NCBI RefSeq assembly: GCF_013074385.2
Contig: NZ_JABEYA020000014.1
Span: 1 to 64,000, forward strand
Source of the DNA: Vibrio ostreicida
Lineage (GTDB): Bacteria; Pseudomonadota; Gammaproteobacteria; Enterobacterales; Vibrionaceae
Reading direction: 5' to 3'
Length of the DNA: 64,000 bases
In this document: in pieces, positions 47,234 through 56,783 of the stretch
Layout of the letters: every line of letters starts with the position of its first letter
Numbering within the stretch: position 1 is the stretch's first letter
Translations under genes and position numbers: made by a program
The notes under the pieces: generated by a model
Told to the model about the DNA's origin: nothing
What the model saw: only the letters and a program-made list of their open reading frames with translations
The model's database searches: none

Positions 47234-48187
47234 GTGGAACTCTCTGGATCTTCGATGAAAATTCTACTCGTTGATGACGTGCAAATGGAACGCATGCAAC
47301 TCGCTATTCGCCTAAAACAGCTAGGCCATACGGTGGAAATGGCAGCGTCCGGAGAACAAGCCCTTGCTTTGTACCCTAGCTTCCAGCCCGAATTGATCTT
47401 ACTCGACATCTCGATGCCGGATATGGATGGCTTTGAAGTATCCCAGCGTATTCGTGAGATTTACAAAGAGTGGATACCAATTATCTTCCTGAGTAGCCAT
47501 GATGAACCTGCGATGATCGCCAATGCGATCGATGCAGGCGGGGATGACTATTTAACCAAACCGGTGGATAAACTGGTTCTTGCGTCAAAATTGATCGCAA
47601 TGCAACGCATTGCTTTTATGCGACGCGAACTCAATCATAAAACGGCGGAACTGGCAAAAGCTAATCAAGAGCTTGAAAAATTGGCCAGTGAAGATGGTTT
47701 AACCAAGGTGAAGAACCGCCGTTACATTGATGAAAAACTCAAAGAAGTGATTGCGAATCATGGCCGACATCATTTGCCTCTGAGCTTAATTTTACTTGAT
47801 GTGGATCATTTTAAACTTTACAACGATAACTATGGCCATATTGAAGGTGATAAATGCCTGATTGAAATTGCTCGGATGCTCGATGGGCTTTTTGAAAGGA
47901 GCGCAGAGCTTGTCGGCCGTTACGGGGGCGAAGAGTTTGTGATTATCCTAGGTCACACTGGCTTAGAGGAGGCGTTGAACAATGCCACACGAATTCAATC
48001 CAGTCTTGAAAAGTTAGCCATTCAACATGAGTTTAGTAGTGCCTCGAAATATGTGACAGTGTCGCAGGGGGTCTACAGTATTGTCCCCACGGGTAAGGAA
48101 TCGCCTGATGACTTCTACATCAAAGCAGACGAAGGCCTGTACCGCTCTAAAAGTGAAGGGCGTAATCGGTTTGTTCACATAGAGTAG
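47234..48187 (+). CDS. response regulator-GGDEF diguanylate cyclase
   Basis: This 317-residue soluble protein joins a receiver domain (1-125) to a GGDEF domain (about 155-315). The phospho-acceptor Asp is in LILLDISMPDMDG, with the switch Ser in FLSSHD and Lys in LTKPVD. The active loop is GGEEF. The inhibitory site is altered (RSAE, not RxxD). The start is GTG 47234 after AAGG; ATG 47255 is possible. It makes c-di-GMP when phosphorylated. No partner kinase is adjacent. Confidence 0.92.
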   Translation: MELSGSSMKILLVDDVQMERMQLAIRLKQLGHTVEMAASGEQALALYPSFQPELILLDISMPDMDGFEVSQRIREIYKEWIPIIFLSSHDEPAMIANAIDAGGDDYLTKPVDKLVLASKLIAMQRIAFMRRELNHKTAELAKANQELEKLASEDGLTKVKNRRYIDEKLKEVIANHGRHHLPLSLILLDVDHFKLYNDNYGHIEGDKCLIEIARMLDGLFERSAELVGRYGGEEFVIILGHTGLEEALNNATRIQSSLEKLAIQHEFSSASKYVTVSQGVYSIVPTGKESPDDFYIKADEGLYRSKSEGRNRFVHIE

Positions 48188-48248
48188 GTGTAGAGGAATC
48201 AGAGCGTTGTCTTATTTTCGTTATGGCTTGCTCACGGCTAAACCAGAG

Positions 48249-49484
48249 CTAAGCCAAGCTGACTTGGTTTCTTCCTGCCTTTTTGGCCTTGTAAAGGGCC
48301 GTATCTGCTTGCTTCATAACTTCCTCAACGCTATCGGCGTCTAGATTATCGGCGACGCCGATGCTAATGGTAACGCTGACATGATCCACCTCGTTGGCTT
48401 TTTTACGTTTCTTCGCACCACTTTTATCGTCTTTTGGTCTCGACTTTTCGTTTCTGACCACCATCTCGTAGTCTTGTATGGCGATTCTGAGATCTTCAAG
48501 ATGCGGCAACGCTTCTTGTGTCTCTTTTCCTTTAAATAACACGGTAAACTCTTCCCCACCGTAACGATACACTTTAGCTCGGCCACCAGTCTCCGCCATT
48601 TTGCTTGCGACCAGTTTGAGAACATCGTCACCAGTATCATGGCCATAGGTATCGTTAAAGGATTTGAAATGGTCAATATCGAGCATAGCGATGGTGTATC
48701 GTCGACCGAGATGACGAAGATCAGATTCCAATGCCAAACGGCCCGGTATATCGGTTAAGCGATCTTTGAACGCCAGTTCATGGCTAGCCGAAAAAATATA
48801 GACAAGTAAAAGTAGACCCGCTAAGGAAAACAAAGAGATCGAAATGAACTGTACGTGAAAGAAGGTAAAGGTGACAGAAGAAAGGGCAATGGCGGTATAC
48901 ACCACGGCGTCAATAATCCGATTGCTTCGGTGAACGAAAATGGCACTTAGCAGAATCGTACCAAGCGAATATAAGACTAAGATAAGAGGTAATCGTGATA
49001 TAGCCGGCTCTGAATAAAGGAAGGTGTCATCAAACTGACCGAAGCCCCCTTCGTAAAAATAGGTCAAAATAAGGTAACACCACAAGGCTATTAGTGACAG
49101 TGTAACAATGTAAATAGCAAAGGCTTTGCTTAAAACACCGCGCTCTTTATACGGATAAACGAGGGCACAAGCGATAGGAACCACGAAGGACAGCAAAGAC
49201 AGTTCAAGTAAGGTCGATCCTGTTGATAACGAACTTTGTAAAAACGCCTGAATGTACCAATAGACTACCGTCATGGTAAACGCAATCATAGCAATACGGC
49301 ATTGTTTAAAAGCGTGGCCCAACGCGATCACACAAAAGAAAAGCACGTAGGGTAGATGGGAAGTGATGCCTAAATTGGATTGAGTCAGGTCAACGACACT
49401 GTTCATTCCTATGGCCATCAAGGCTAACAGCAATAAGGGTAACGTTAAACGAAACCAATTTGTTGTTACCAAAGAAAACGACAT
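48249..49484 (-). CDS. membrane-bound GGDEF diguanylate cyclase
   Basis: The 411-residue protein has about seven or eight membrane segments in residues 10-240 and a cytoplasmic GGDEF domain from about 245. The active loop is GGEEF (RYGGEEFTVLF), and no RxxD inhibitory site is seen. A basic insert (KSGAKKRKKANEVD) interrupts the domain late, which is unusual. It is convergent with the receiver-GGDEF gene, giving two c-di-GMP makers side by side. Confidence 0.92.
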   Translation of the reverse strand: MSFSLVTTNWFRLTLPLLLLALMAIGMNSVVDLTQSNLGITSHLPYVLFFCVIALGHAFKQCRIAMIAFTMTVVYWYIQAFLQSSLSTGSTLLELSLLSFVVPIACALVYPYKERGVLSKAFAIYIVTLSLIALWCYLILTYFYEGGFGQFDDTFLYSEPAISRLPLILVLYSLGTILLSAIFVHRSNRIIDAVVYTAIALSSVTFTFFHVQFISISLFSLAGLLLLVYIFSASHELAFKDRLTDIPGRLALESDLRHLGRRYTIAMLDIDHFKSFNDTYGHDTGDDVLKLVASKMAETGGRAKVYRYGGEEFTVLFKGKETQEALPHLEDLRIAIQDYEMVVRNEKSRPKDDKSGAKKRKKANEVDHVSVTISIGVADNLDADSVEEVMKQADTALYKAKKAGRNQVSLA

Positions 49485-49709
49485 TGACTAGCCTTCGACC
49501 TATTAATTAACATTGATCTATACATGATGCTTAAGAATACTGTGATCTTATGATATTCCAAGCTTTTTACGTCATCACAACGCTAAAAATGAGGTATTGT
49601 AGGAACAATTGTCAAAAAATTGAGTATAAATCTCCCCTTTCAGTTACGCCATGATTTATATTTAGAAAGTAGGCTAGGAAGAACTTGAAGCATAAAGGAG
49701 CGCAAGGTT

Positions 49710-50081
49710 ATGCAAATCAGTGTTGACGTTCACAATTATATGGAAACACTCGTCGGCCAAGTTTTAGCACAAGACAAATACGCTCTGCATCTGGATCATG
49801 AGCAGCTCGCCGATTTGGCGTGTTTGGCTCTGAGTCAACTAAGACCCGTTTATATTCGACATGATATCGACTTTCTGTCTGCGTTATCGGAAGAAAGGCT
49901 GGTTGTCTTGAAGAAGTATTCAGAGGCGGCGGTGGCGTCGTCCATGTCCATGATTGTCGAAGATAGGCGTCGCGCTCGCAAAGACGAAGTACCTGTGATG
50001 TTCAGTAAACCCAAATTTGATGATGACACTGAACTTGAATGGTTTGAAAAACCCCTCGTTGAAGGTAAGAAAAGTGAATGA
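49710..50081 (+). CDS. ComFB-family protein, possible c-di-nucleotide receptor
   Basis: The 123-residue soluble protein has the ComFB-like layout: DVHNYMETLVGQVL at the start, then LADLACLALSQLRPVYIRHD with the conserved Arg-His. The family was named for late competence in Bacillus, and cyanobacterial members have been reported as c-di-GMP (c-di-AMP) receptors. Two diguanylate cyclase genes lie just upstream. It starts after AAAGGAG and is followed 13 bases later by an HlyU-domain gene, probably cotranscribed. Confidence 0.75.
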   Translation: MQISVDVHNYMETLVGQVLAQDKYALHLDHEQLADLACLALSQLRPVYIRHDIDFLSALSEERLVVLKKYSEAAVASSMSMIVEDRRRARKDEVPVMFSKPKFDDDTELEWFEKPLVEGKKSE

Positions 50082-50094
50082 AGGAGCGGTATAA

Positions 50095-50376
50095 GTGGGA
50101 TTATTTTCAAGAATTTTTGGCGGTGGGGGACCTAAAGATGACAGCAAGGAATTGGAGCCCATTGAGTACATGGGTTTTTTGATTTATCCGCAAGCATTGG
50201 CTGAACATGGTCAGTATCGCGTTGCAGGGCGGATCACTAAAATCATCGATGAACAAACCAAAGAACACCGATTTATTCGTTCCGATGTCCTCGCGTTAGA
50301 AAACGACGCCAATGAACTTATGTTAAAAAAAGCGCAGATGTTTATTGATCAAAGTGGTGACAGTATTTTTGGATAG
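50095..50376 (+). CDS. HlyU-domain small protein
   Basis: The 93-residue product (MGLFSRIFGGGGPKDDSKE, then YMGFLIYPQALAEHGQYRVA) fits the small HlyU family of Pfam, which differs from the winged-helix regulator HlyU of Vibrio. Its biochemical role is not established despite the transcription-activator name. It begins with GTG 50095 eight bases after AAGGAG, and follows the ComFB gene closely. Confidence 0.75.
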   Translation: MGLFSRIFGGGGPKDDSKELEPIEYMGFLIYPQALAEHGQYRVAGRITKIIDEQTKEHRFIRSDVLALENDANELMLKKAQMFIDQSGDSIFG

Positions 50377-50408
50377 TGTTTAACAGGTTGACGAACGTCA
50401 TAATTTTA

Positions 50409-50448
50409 AGAGCCATTAGTCGTTATGCTAATGGCTCTTTTGTTTTTC
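50409..50448 (+). terminator. intrinsic terminator of comFB-hlyU unit
   Basis: AAGAGCCATTAG and CTAATGGCTCTT are perfect 12-base arms around eight bases, followed by TTGTTTTT. Confidence 0.92.
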
Positions 50449-50558
50449 TAATGTGGTGATCGAGTCGTTTAAAACAATACGTGTAACCTCTCAAATTTTT
50501 AGTATCTAGCGGTTACATTGCAGTGCAAGACACTAACTAACTCATTACAAAGGAGTAT

Positions 50559-50599
50559 ATGTCCTTCGAATTAGTATTTTCGAGGCAAAATACTTGAAG
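50559..50599 (+). promoter_or_regulatory. pntAB leader: short uORF overlapping a hairpin
   Basis: ATG 50559, close behind AAAGGAG, opens a 12-codon frame (MSFELVFSRQNT) ending TGA at 50597. Within it AGTATTTT and AAAATACT (50573-50594) form an 8-base stem, extended by CTTC/GAAG. It lies about 60 bases before the pntA start. It may be a leader peptide or RNA switch, or chance symmetry. Confidence 0.3.
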
Positions 50600-50657
50600 T
50601 TAATCTAAGCGTTCGATAAAACAAATGTTCACTGTGGCTAACAGTCAAGGAATCGCT

Positions 50658-52199
50658 ATGCAAATTGGTGTGCCAAAAGAAACACTTGTGGGAGAAACAC
50701 GAGTCGCCGCTTCGCCAACCTCGGTTGAGCAGCTTTTAAAATTAGGTTTTGACGTCTGTGTGGAATCAAAAGCAGGGAAACTGGCAAGTTTTGATGACGC
50801 GGCGTTTGAATTATCCGGAGCCAGCGTTGTTACCAAAGACGAGGTGTGGCAGGCGGACCTCATTTTAAAAGTGAATGCGCCCAATGACGAAGAAATTGAA
50901 CAAATTAAAGCGGGAGCGACTTTGGTCAGTTTTATCTGGCCTGCGCAGAACCCCGAGTTACTTGAGCAATTGGCCAGTAAAAAGATTAATGTATTGGCGA
51001 TGGACTCGGTTCCACGAATTTCTCGGGCTCAATCATTGGATGCGCTCTCTTCGATGGCGAACATAGCTGGGTATCGGGCGGTCGTAGAGGCGGCTCATCA
51101 GTTTGGGCGTTTCTTTACCGGACAAATCACCGCCGCGGGTAAAGTGCCGCCTGCAAAGGTATTGGTTGCGGGGGCTGGTGTTGCTGGTTTGGCCGCGATT
51201 GGTGCTGCCGGAAGTTTAGGCGCGATTGTCCGTTCATTTGATGTCCGGCCAGAAGTCAAAGAACAAGTTCAGTCGATGGGTGCAGAGTTTCTAGAGGTTG
51301 ATTTCAGCGAAGATACTGGCGCTGGTGATGGCTATGCTAAAGAAATGTCTGAGGCTTTTACCGCAAAGGCTGCAGAATTATACGCTGAGCAGGCCAAAGA
51401 CGTCGATATTATCATTACTACTGCACTGATCCCCGGTAAACCAGCCCCGACACTGATCACCAAATCTATGGTGGACAGTATGAAAGCGGGCAGTGTGATT
51501 GTCGACTTAGCTGCTGCCAATGGTGGCAATTGTGAATACACTAAAGCCAACAAGGTGGTGAAAACCAAAAATGGCGTAAAAGTGGTTGGTTATACTGATA
51601 TGGTGAGCCGTTTGCCAACCCAATCCTCACAATTGTTTGCCACCAATTTGGTTAACCTATTAAAGCTATTGTGCAAAGACAAGCAAGGCATGATCGACAT
51701 TGATTTTGAAGACGTCGTCCTGCGCAGTGTCACTGTTGTGAAAGAAGGGGAAGTAACTTGGCCAGCCCCACCCATTCAAGTCTCGGTACAACCCAAGCCA
51801 CAACAAAAAGCCGCTGAGCCTGTAAAACAAGACAAAACGCCAGACGAGCCAGTTTCACCGTTGAAGAAAATCACGGCATTGGCTTTAGGTCTGGGTGCTT
51901 TCGCTTGGATTGCTTCTGTTGCACCCCCCGCTTTTCTCTCCCATTTTACCGTCTTCGTGCTTGCTTGTGTCGTTGGGTATTACGTGGTTTGGAACGTGAC
52001 TCATGCCCTGCATACCCCGTTGATGTCAGTGACTAACGCGATATCTGGCATCATTGTCGTTGGTGCTTTACTTCAGATTGGGCAGGGAAATGGGGTGGTA
52101 TCTTTTCTCTCATTCATTGCCGTTCTGATTGCCAGTATCAATATCTTTGGTGGCTTCACCGTGACCAAGCGCATGCTTGAAATGTTTCGTAAAGATTAA
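50658..52199 (+). CDS. pntA: NAD(P) transhydrogenase, alpha subunit
   Basis: PntA with PntB couples hydride transfer between NAD(H) and NADP(H) to proton flow across the inner membrane. The 513-residue protein starts [20 protein letters not shown]. It carries the NAD-binding domain ([22 protein letters not shown]) and [11 protein letters not shown], a Pro-rich linker near 390-410, and four C-terminal membrane helices. I chose ATG 50658, six bases after AAGGA, over an upstream in-frame Met. PntB follows after 11 bases. Confidence 0.96.
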   Translation: MQIGVPKETLVGETRVAASPTSVEQLLKLGFDVCVESKAGKLASFDDAAFELSGASVVTKDEVWQADLILKVNAPNDEEIEQIKAGATLVSFIWPAQNPELLEQLASKKINVLAMDSVPRISRAQSLDALSSMANIAGYRAVVEAAHQFGRFFTGQITAAGKVPPAKVLVAGAGVAGLAAIGAAGSLGAIVRSFDVRPEVKEQVQSMGAEFLEVDFSEDTGAGDGYAKEMSEAFTAKAAELYAEQAKDVDIIITTALIPGKPAPTLITKSMVDSMKAGSVIVDLAAANGGNCEYTKANKVVKTKNGVKVVGYTDMVSRLPTQSSQLFATNLVNLLKLLCKDKQGMIDIDFEDVVLRSVTVVKEGEVTWPAPPIQVSVQPKPQQKAAEPVKQDKTPDEPVSPLKKITALALGLGAFAWIASVAPPAFLSHFTVFVLACVVGYYVVWNVTHALHTPLMSVTNAISGIIVVGALLQIGQGNGVVSFLSFIAVLIASINIFGGFTVTKRMLEMFRKD

Positions 52200-52210
52200 G
52201 GGGAGCGAAC

Positions 52211-53587
52211 ATGTCTGAAGGATTAGTACAAGCCGCGTATATTGTCGCTGCCTTGTTTTTTATTTTGAGCCTTGCTGGATTGTCTAAGCAAGAATCGGCC
52301 AAGTCTGGCAATTACTATGGTATTGCGGGCATGGCGATTGCGTTGATTGCGACCATTTTTGGCCCAGACTCTCAAGGGTTTATCTGGATCATAATTGCAA
52401 TGGCGATTGGTGGCACCATTGGTATCCATTATGCCAAAAAAGTAGAAATGACCGAAATGCCAGAATTGGTCGCCATTTTACACAGTTTTGTGGGAATGGC
52501 TGCGGTTCTGGTTGGGTATAACAGCTATTTTGATGCGCCAATTGCGGCCAATGAGGCCGAGCATGTCATTCATCTGGTTGAGGTATTCCTTGGCGTCTTC
52601 ATTGGTGCGGTGACCTTTACAGGATCGGTGGTTGCGTTTGGTAAACTGCGGGGCGTTATTTCGTCTTCTGCGCTTAACTTACCCCATAAGCACAAACTCA
52701 ATCTAGCGGCAGTGGTTGTGTCGGTCTGGTTACTGTTTCAATTCGTTGAAGCAGACGGAAGTACGTTCGCCCTGCTGATCATGACCCTGATTGCGTTTGC
52801 CTTTGGTTGTCACCTGGTCGCGTCGATTGGCGGAGCAGACATGCCAGTGGTGGTCTCGATGTTAAATTCATATTCAGGTTGGGCGGCGGCGGCGGCCGGT
52901 TTTATGTTGGCCAACGACCTGCTGATCGTGACTGGTGCGCTGGTAGGGTCATCGGGAGCAATTCTGTCTTATATTATGTGCAAAGCCATGAATCGATCAT
53001 TTGTTAGCGTCATTGCAGGCGGGTTTGGACAAGAAATCTCTATTGCTTCAGATGTCGATCACGGTGAGCACCGAGAATGCAACGTCGATGAAGTAGCGGA
53101 AATGCTCAAACAATCCAAGTCAGTGATCATAACGCCGGGGTACGGTATGGCGGTTGCTCAGGCCCAGTATCCGGTTCACGAAATCACCGAGAAACTCAGG
53201 TCAAAAGGGATCAATGTGCGTTTTGGTATCCACCCCGTGGCGGGGCGGCTTCCTGGCCATATGAATGTATTACTGGCCGAGGCGAAAGTTCCTTATGATA
53301 TTGTATTGGAGATGGACGAAATTAACGACGATTTCGAAACCACCGATACGGTCTTGGTCATTGGTGCCAATGATACCGTCAATCCCGCGGCACTCGACGA
53401 TCCACATAGCCCAATTGCGGGTATGCCAGTGCTTGAAGTTTGGCACGCCAAACATGTAGTGATATTCAAGAGGTCAATGAATACAGGTTATGCTGGGGTT
53501 CAAAATCCATTGTTCTTCAAAGACAACTCTCAGATGTTGTTTGGAGACGCAAAAGAGAGTGTAGACGCGATCTCTAAAGCGTTGTAG
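52211..53587 (+). CDS. pntB: NAD(P) transhydrogenase, beta subunit
   Basis: This 458-residue subunit has about eight or nine membrane helices in its N-terminal half and a C-terminal NADP-binding domain. The latter contains [40 protein letters not shown] and [12 protein letters not shown]. Length matches the usual 462. It forms an operon with pntA, ended by a terminator at 53634. The next gene is vxrA, the same order as in V. cholerae. Confidence 0.96.
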   Translation: MSEGLVQAAYIVAALFFILSLAGLSKQESAKSGNYYGIAGMAIALIATIFGPDSQGFIWIIIAMAIGGTIGIHYAKKVEMTEMPELVAILHSFVGMAAVLVGYNSYFDAPIAANEAEHVIHLVEVFLGVFIGAVTFTGSVVAFGKLRGVISSSALNLPHKHKLNLAAVVVSVWLLFQFVEADGSTFALLIMTLIAFAFGCHLVASIGGADMPVVVSMLNSYSGWAAAAAGFMLANDLLIVTGALVGSSGAILSYIMCKAMNRSFVSVIAGGFGQEISIASDVDHGEHRECNVDEVAEMLKQSKSVIITPGYGMAVAQAQYPVHEITEKLRSKGINVRFGIHPVAGRLPGHMNVLLAEAKVPYDIVLEMDEINDDFETTDTVLVIGANDTVNPAALDDPHSPIAGMPVLEVWHAKHVVIFKRSMNTGYAGVQNPLFFKDNSQMLFGDAKESVDAISKAL

Positions 53588-53633
53588 TCTGTCATAAGGT
53601 TGACGTTCGAAGTTCAACATGTTTTTTGTCCGA

Positions 53634-53658
53634 GAAGCCAGCTACTGCTGGCTTCTTT
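53634..53658 (+). terminator. intrinsic terminator of pntAB
   Basis: GAAGCCAGC and GCTGGCTTC are perfect 9-base arms around TACT, followed by a short T run (TTTCG). Confidence 0.75.
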
Positions 53659-53718
53659 CGTATTTAGAGTGACATTATTGACACCAATATCACATTTGAG
53701 ATTCATATTTTTGCGATA

Positions 53719-55218
53719 ATGTTTTATTCGAAATCTAACCCACTGACTGATAGATTTTTTGCATTGATAAAGACGGTTTTCAAACTATTCACCGTGTGTG
53801 TGGTAGTGGTAAGTACTGGCGCGAAGGCGGATTCGTTGCCTGAGAGAATCGACAAGTTTGTCGATTCATTTAGCGATGAGCAAATCAGCGCGTCTTACGA
53901 CATTCGTATTATTCAATCCGATTATCCGACGCGTTTGATCACGCCAGACTCGATGTTGCCGCAAACGTCTTCCTATCCATTGAGGGATGTTCAGCGTTTG
54001 TATCAGTTGGCTCAGCACTGCACAGGGAAATTGCCGTTAAGTCCTTTGATAACCGAGCCTCTGGTATTCACTAGGGCAACGTGTAAAGGGACCAAACTCA
54101 GCGAAAATTGGTTTGCTAGAAGTGGCTTGATTCACCCTGGTGGCGGGACTTACGCCAAGCGTTACGAGGCCCTACACCCTGAGCAGCAGCAACGTTTGCA
54201 ACAATATATGCATATTAGAGAGCGGCCATTGGCGTCGCGCTCGACCTTGTTGGGACGCTTGCAAAGGATGAACGAGGAAACCATCCTCGCGCTTTTATCC
54301 GGGTCAAGTATGTTTCTAGAGCAAGGGGAATTATGGTTGCGAAAAAATGACAGCTATCTGGTCTTTAGTGAAAACATCTGGAAACGCAATGTCGATGAAG
54401 CGGGACTGAGTGTCAAATTAAAGAGTGAATCAAACAGCTGCTTTGTTCAGCGTGGAAATCTTTGTTGGGATATCGAAGACCATTCTCAAGTGTTGCGTGT
54501 GAGCATGGTGGTGTTGGTGATAGCCAACATCCTATTGGTGATGGGATGGTCTGTCTATCGATGGAATACCAAGCGTCAGGAAATGAAAAGTCGCATGCTG
54601 ATTTTGCAGATATTGACGCATGAACTCCGCACACCGATTGCCAGTTTATCGTTAACGGTCGAAGGGTTCCGACGAGAGTTTGAGAAGCTTCCAGAGTCGG
54701 TTTACGATGAATTTAGACGTTTGTGCGAGGATTCACGCCGTTTGCGCCAGTTGGCGGAAGCGAGTAAAGATTATCTTCAGTCTGACAATAAACCGCTCGC
54801 AACAGAATGGGTCCCATCGGTCAAAGAGTGGTTAGAGTTTAAAGTCGAAGAAGAGCTTGGTGGTAAGGTGAAATTGACCATCAGCGAAGATATCGCGGCC
54901 AAACTGAATGTTTATTGGCTAGGTACCTGCATCGATAACTTAATTCGCAATGCCATGAAGTATGGCACGGCACCGATTGTACTGAATGTCAGTACAAAAC
55001 ATAACTTGATTACGGTTAGGGTCATAGACCAAGGCCAGTTGACTCATAAAGACTGGCGAAAACTGCGTCAGCCATTTGTGAGTAAAGCAGGGCTTGGACT
55101 GGGCTTAACTATCGTTGAATCTATGGTGGGAAGAATGGGGGGTAAAATGACCCTGATCGGCCCACCAACAACGTTTATTTTGGAGATACCTTGTGAAACA
55201 GACACTGCTTCTTGTTGA
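53719..55218 (+). CDS. vxrA: sensor histidine kinase VxrA
   Basis: VxrA (WigK) senses cell-wall stress and phosphorylates VxrB. The 499-residue protein has an N-terminal signal/anchor (about 15-38), a periplasmic sensor of the DUF3404 type to about residue 255, and one membrane helix at about 260-280. The kinase core has the phospho-His in ILTHELRTPIASLSLTVEGF and the ATP-binding NLIRNAMKYG and GLGLGLTIVE. Synteny after pntAB supports the name. The exact start is uncertain, as no clear ribosome site precedes 53719. Confidence 0.93.
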   Translation: MFYSKSNPLTDRFFALIKTVFKLFTVCVVVVSTGAKADSLPERIDKFVDSFSDEQISASYDIRIIQSDYPTRLITPDSMLPQTSSYPLRDVQRLYQLAQHCTGKLPLSPLITEPLVFTRATCKGTKLSENWFARSGLIHPGGGTYAKRYEALHPEQQQRLQQYMHIRERPLASRSTLLGRLQRMNEETILALLSGSSMFLEQGELWLRKNDSYLVFSENIWKRNVDEAGLSVKLKSESNSCFVQRGNLCWDIEDHSQVLRVSMVVLVIANILLVMGWSVYRWNTKRQEMKSRMLILQILTHELRTPIASLSLTVEGFRREFEKLPESVYDEFRRLCEDSRRLRQLAEASKDYLQSDNKPLATEWVPSVKEWLEFKVEEELGGKVKLTISEDIAAKLNVYWLGTCIDNLIRNAMKYGTAPIVLNVSTKHNLITVRVIDQGQLTHKDWRKLRQPFVSKAGLGLGLTIVESMVGRMGGKMTLIGPPTTFILEIPCETDTASC

Positions 55219-55852
55219 AGACGACAAAAATCTGGCCGATGGCCTTTTAGTAAGCCTGGAGCAAGCCGGATACGAGTGTTTTCACGCTGAAACCATCGCG
55301 GACGTAGCGCAATATTGGGAGAAAGCAGATTTAGTCATCTTGGATCGCCAACTGCCTGATGGTGATTCTGTGGAACATTTGCTTGGTTGGAAAGAACGTA
55401 AAGATGTTCCTGTTATCCTGCTGACGGCGTTGGTCACCGTCAAAGATAAGGTCGCTGGTCTCGATGCTGGCGCGAATGATTATTTGACCAAGCCGTTTGC
55501 AGAGGCTGAGTTATTTGCAAGAATCCGAGCTCAGTTACGCGCGCCGGAGTCTGAATTGCAGGACGAAAGCAAAGTAAAAACAGAACATTTGGTTATCGAT
55601 AAGGCAACTCGGGAGGTTTTCTACAGAGAAGAATCGATTACGCTGACACGGACAGAATTTGATTTGTTGCTCTTTTTGGCCAGCAATCTTGGGCGGGTGT
55701 TTACTCGCGATGAACTGCTGGATCACGTGTGGGGCTACAATCACTTTCCGACAACCCGTACCGTGGATACTCATGTACTGCAGCTACGTCAAAAGCTGGC
55801 AGGGCTTGAGATTGAAACCTTGCGCGGCGTCGGTTATAAAATGAAAGCCTGA
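55193..55852 (+). CDS. vxrB: response regulator VxrB (OmpR family)
   Basis: This 219-residue regulator has a receiver domain (Asp in LVILDRQLPDGD, Lys in YLTKPFAEAELFARIRAQL) and an OmpR-type winged helix (LTRTEFDLLLFLASNLGRVF and TVDTHVLQLRQKL). In V. cholerae VxrB controls cell-wall homeostasis, type VI secretion and biofilm genes. It starts with GTG 55193, overlapping vxrA by 26 bases, with GGAG seven bases upstream. It ends in TGATG shared with vxrC. Confidence 0.94.
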   Translation: MKQTLLLVEDDKNLADGLLVSLEQAGYECFHAETIADVAQYWEKADLVILDRQLPDGDSVEHLLGWKERKDVPVILLTALVTVKDKVAGLDAGANDYLTKPFAEAELFARIRAQLRAPESELQDESKVKTEHLVIDKATREVFYREESITLTRTEFDLLLFLASNLGRVFTRDELLDHVWGYNHFPTTRTVDTHVLQLRQKLAGLEIETLRGVGYKMKA

Positions 55853-56721
55853 TGAAACCCAGTGTTTTAATACTCGGTGTGCTTATGAGCACACCCTTAT
55901 CGGCTGATCAGGTACCTTGGTTTGAGAGCAATTCCCCGCTGACTCAAGCACATCGATATTTGTTGAACAACGATCTTCCAGCGATGTTCTCTTCTCTGGT
56001 TGAAGTGCTACAACAAGAAAAGCATCAAGCGATCGCCCCGCATCTCAACGATCTTTTCATTCAGTCATTGCAGGTGGATTGTGGTAAAGGTTTAGATTCG
56101 AAGCCGTTGCCTGAATGGCTTAAAAACGTCACCGTTAGAGCCATCGAAACACAAAGCCCTGGGAGGGACGCTTATCGCGCCTTGATTGAGGTTCAATCAC
56201 GAAAAGACATCACGGACATCGCTTTGTCTCGCTGGGTTCAAAAAAGCCTGTCCACGGACAATGCGTTTTACACAGTAGCTAAGGATGATACTCAGACCCA
56301 GTCTTATGTGAAACGTTATAACCTCAACAGCAAAATCCCGATGGGGCTTTATCGTCTCGATATTACCGCCAAAGATCAAACATCTTGGAGTTCTTGGGTT
56401 GTATTTGGCGACGACAAGGCGAAAGTCTCTATTCGTTGGCAGTCAAAAGACCGATGGCGAATCGATAAAAATGCTCTCCTCAATTCACACTGCCCCTTAC
56501 CCAAGCTCGATACCGCTTTGTATGATTACGTCGATGGTCAATATAACAAAGTATGGGGTGCGACCTACGAATCCGATTACCCGACATCACTCGAAGGCGA
56601 TCCCGTTCCTACAGGACGCTACGTTATGGCGATTTCGATGACGCATCAGAGGTGGCAAGGACCGATAATTGTTGAACTATCCCAAATAATTAGCAAAACT
56701 TACGACGTTTCGGTAGAGTAA
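55852..56721 (+). CDS. vxrC: VxrC, DUF2861 exported protein
   Basis: The 289-residue protein has a signal peptide (MKPSVLILGVLMSTPLSADQ) and a soluble periplasmic body containing LTQAHRYLLNNDLPAMFSSL and YDYVDGQYNKVWGATYESDY. It belongs to the DUF2861 family found in this operon. Its ATG overlaps the vxrB stop by one base, so translation is coupled. Its function in the Vxr pathway is not firmly known. Confidence 0.88.
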   Translation: MKPSVLILGVLMSTPLSADQVPWFESNSPLTQAHRYLLNNDLPAMFSSLVEVLQQEKHQAIAPHLNDLFIQSLQVDCGKGLDSKPLPEWLKNVTVRAIETQSPGRDAYRALIEVQSRKDITDIALSRWVQKSLSTDNAFYTVAKDDTQTQSYVKRYNLNSKIPMGLYRLDITAKDQTSWSSWVVFGDDKAKVSIRWQSKDRWRIDKNALLNSHCPLPKLDTALYDYVDGQYNKVWGATYESDYPTSLEGDPVPTGRYVMAISMTHQRWQGPIIVELSQIISKTYDVSVE

Positions 56722-56783
56722 TAATTCAAGTTCAGACACAATAGGTCGCTATAAACCCATGGAATGGTAAAGTTTATATCGCT

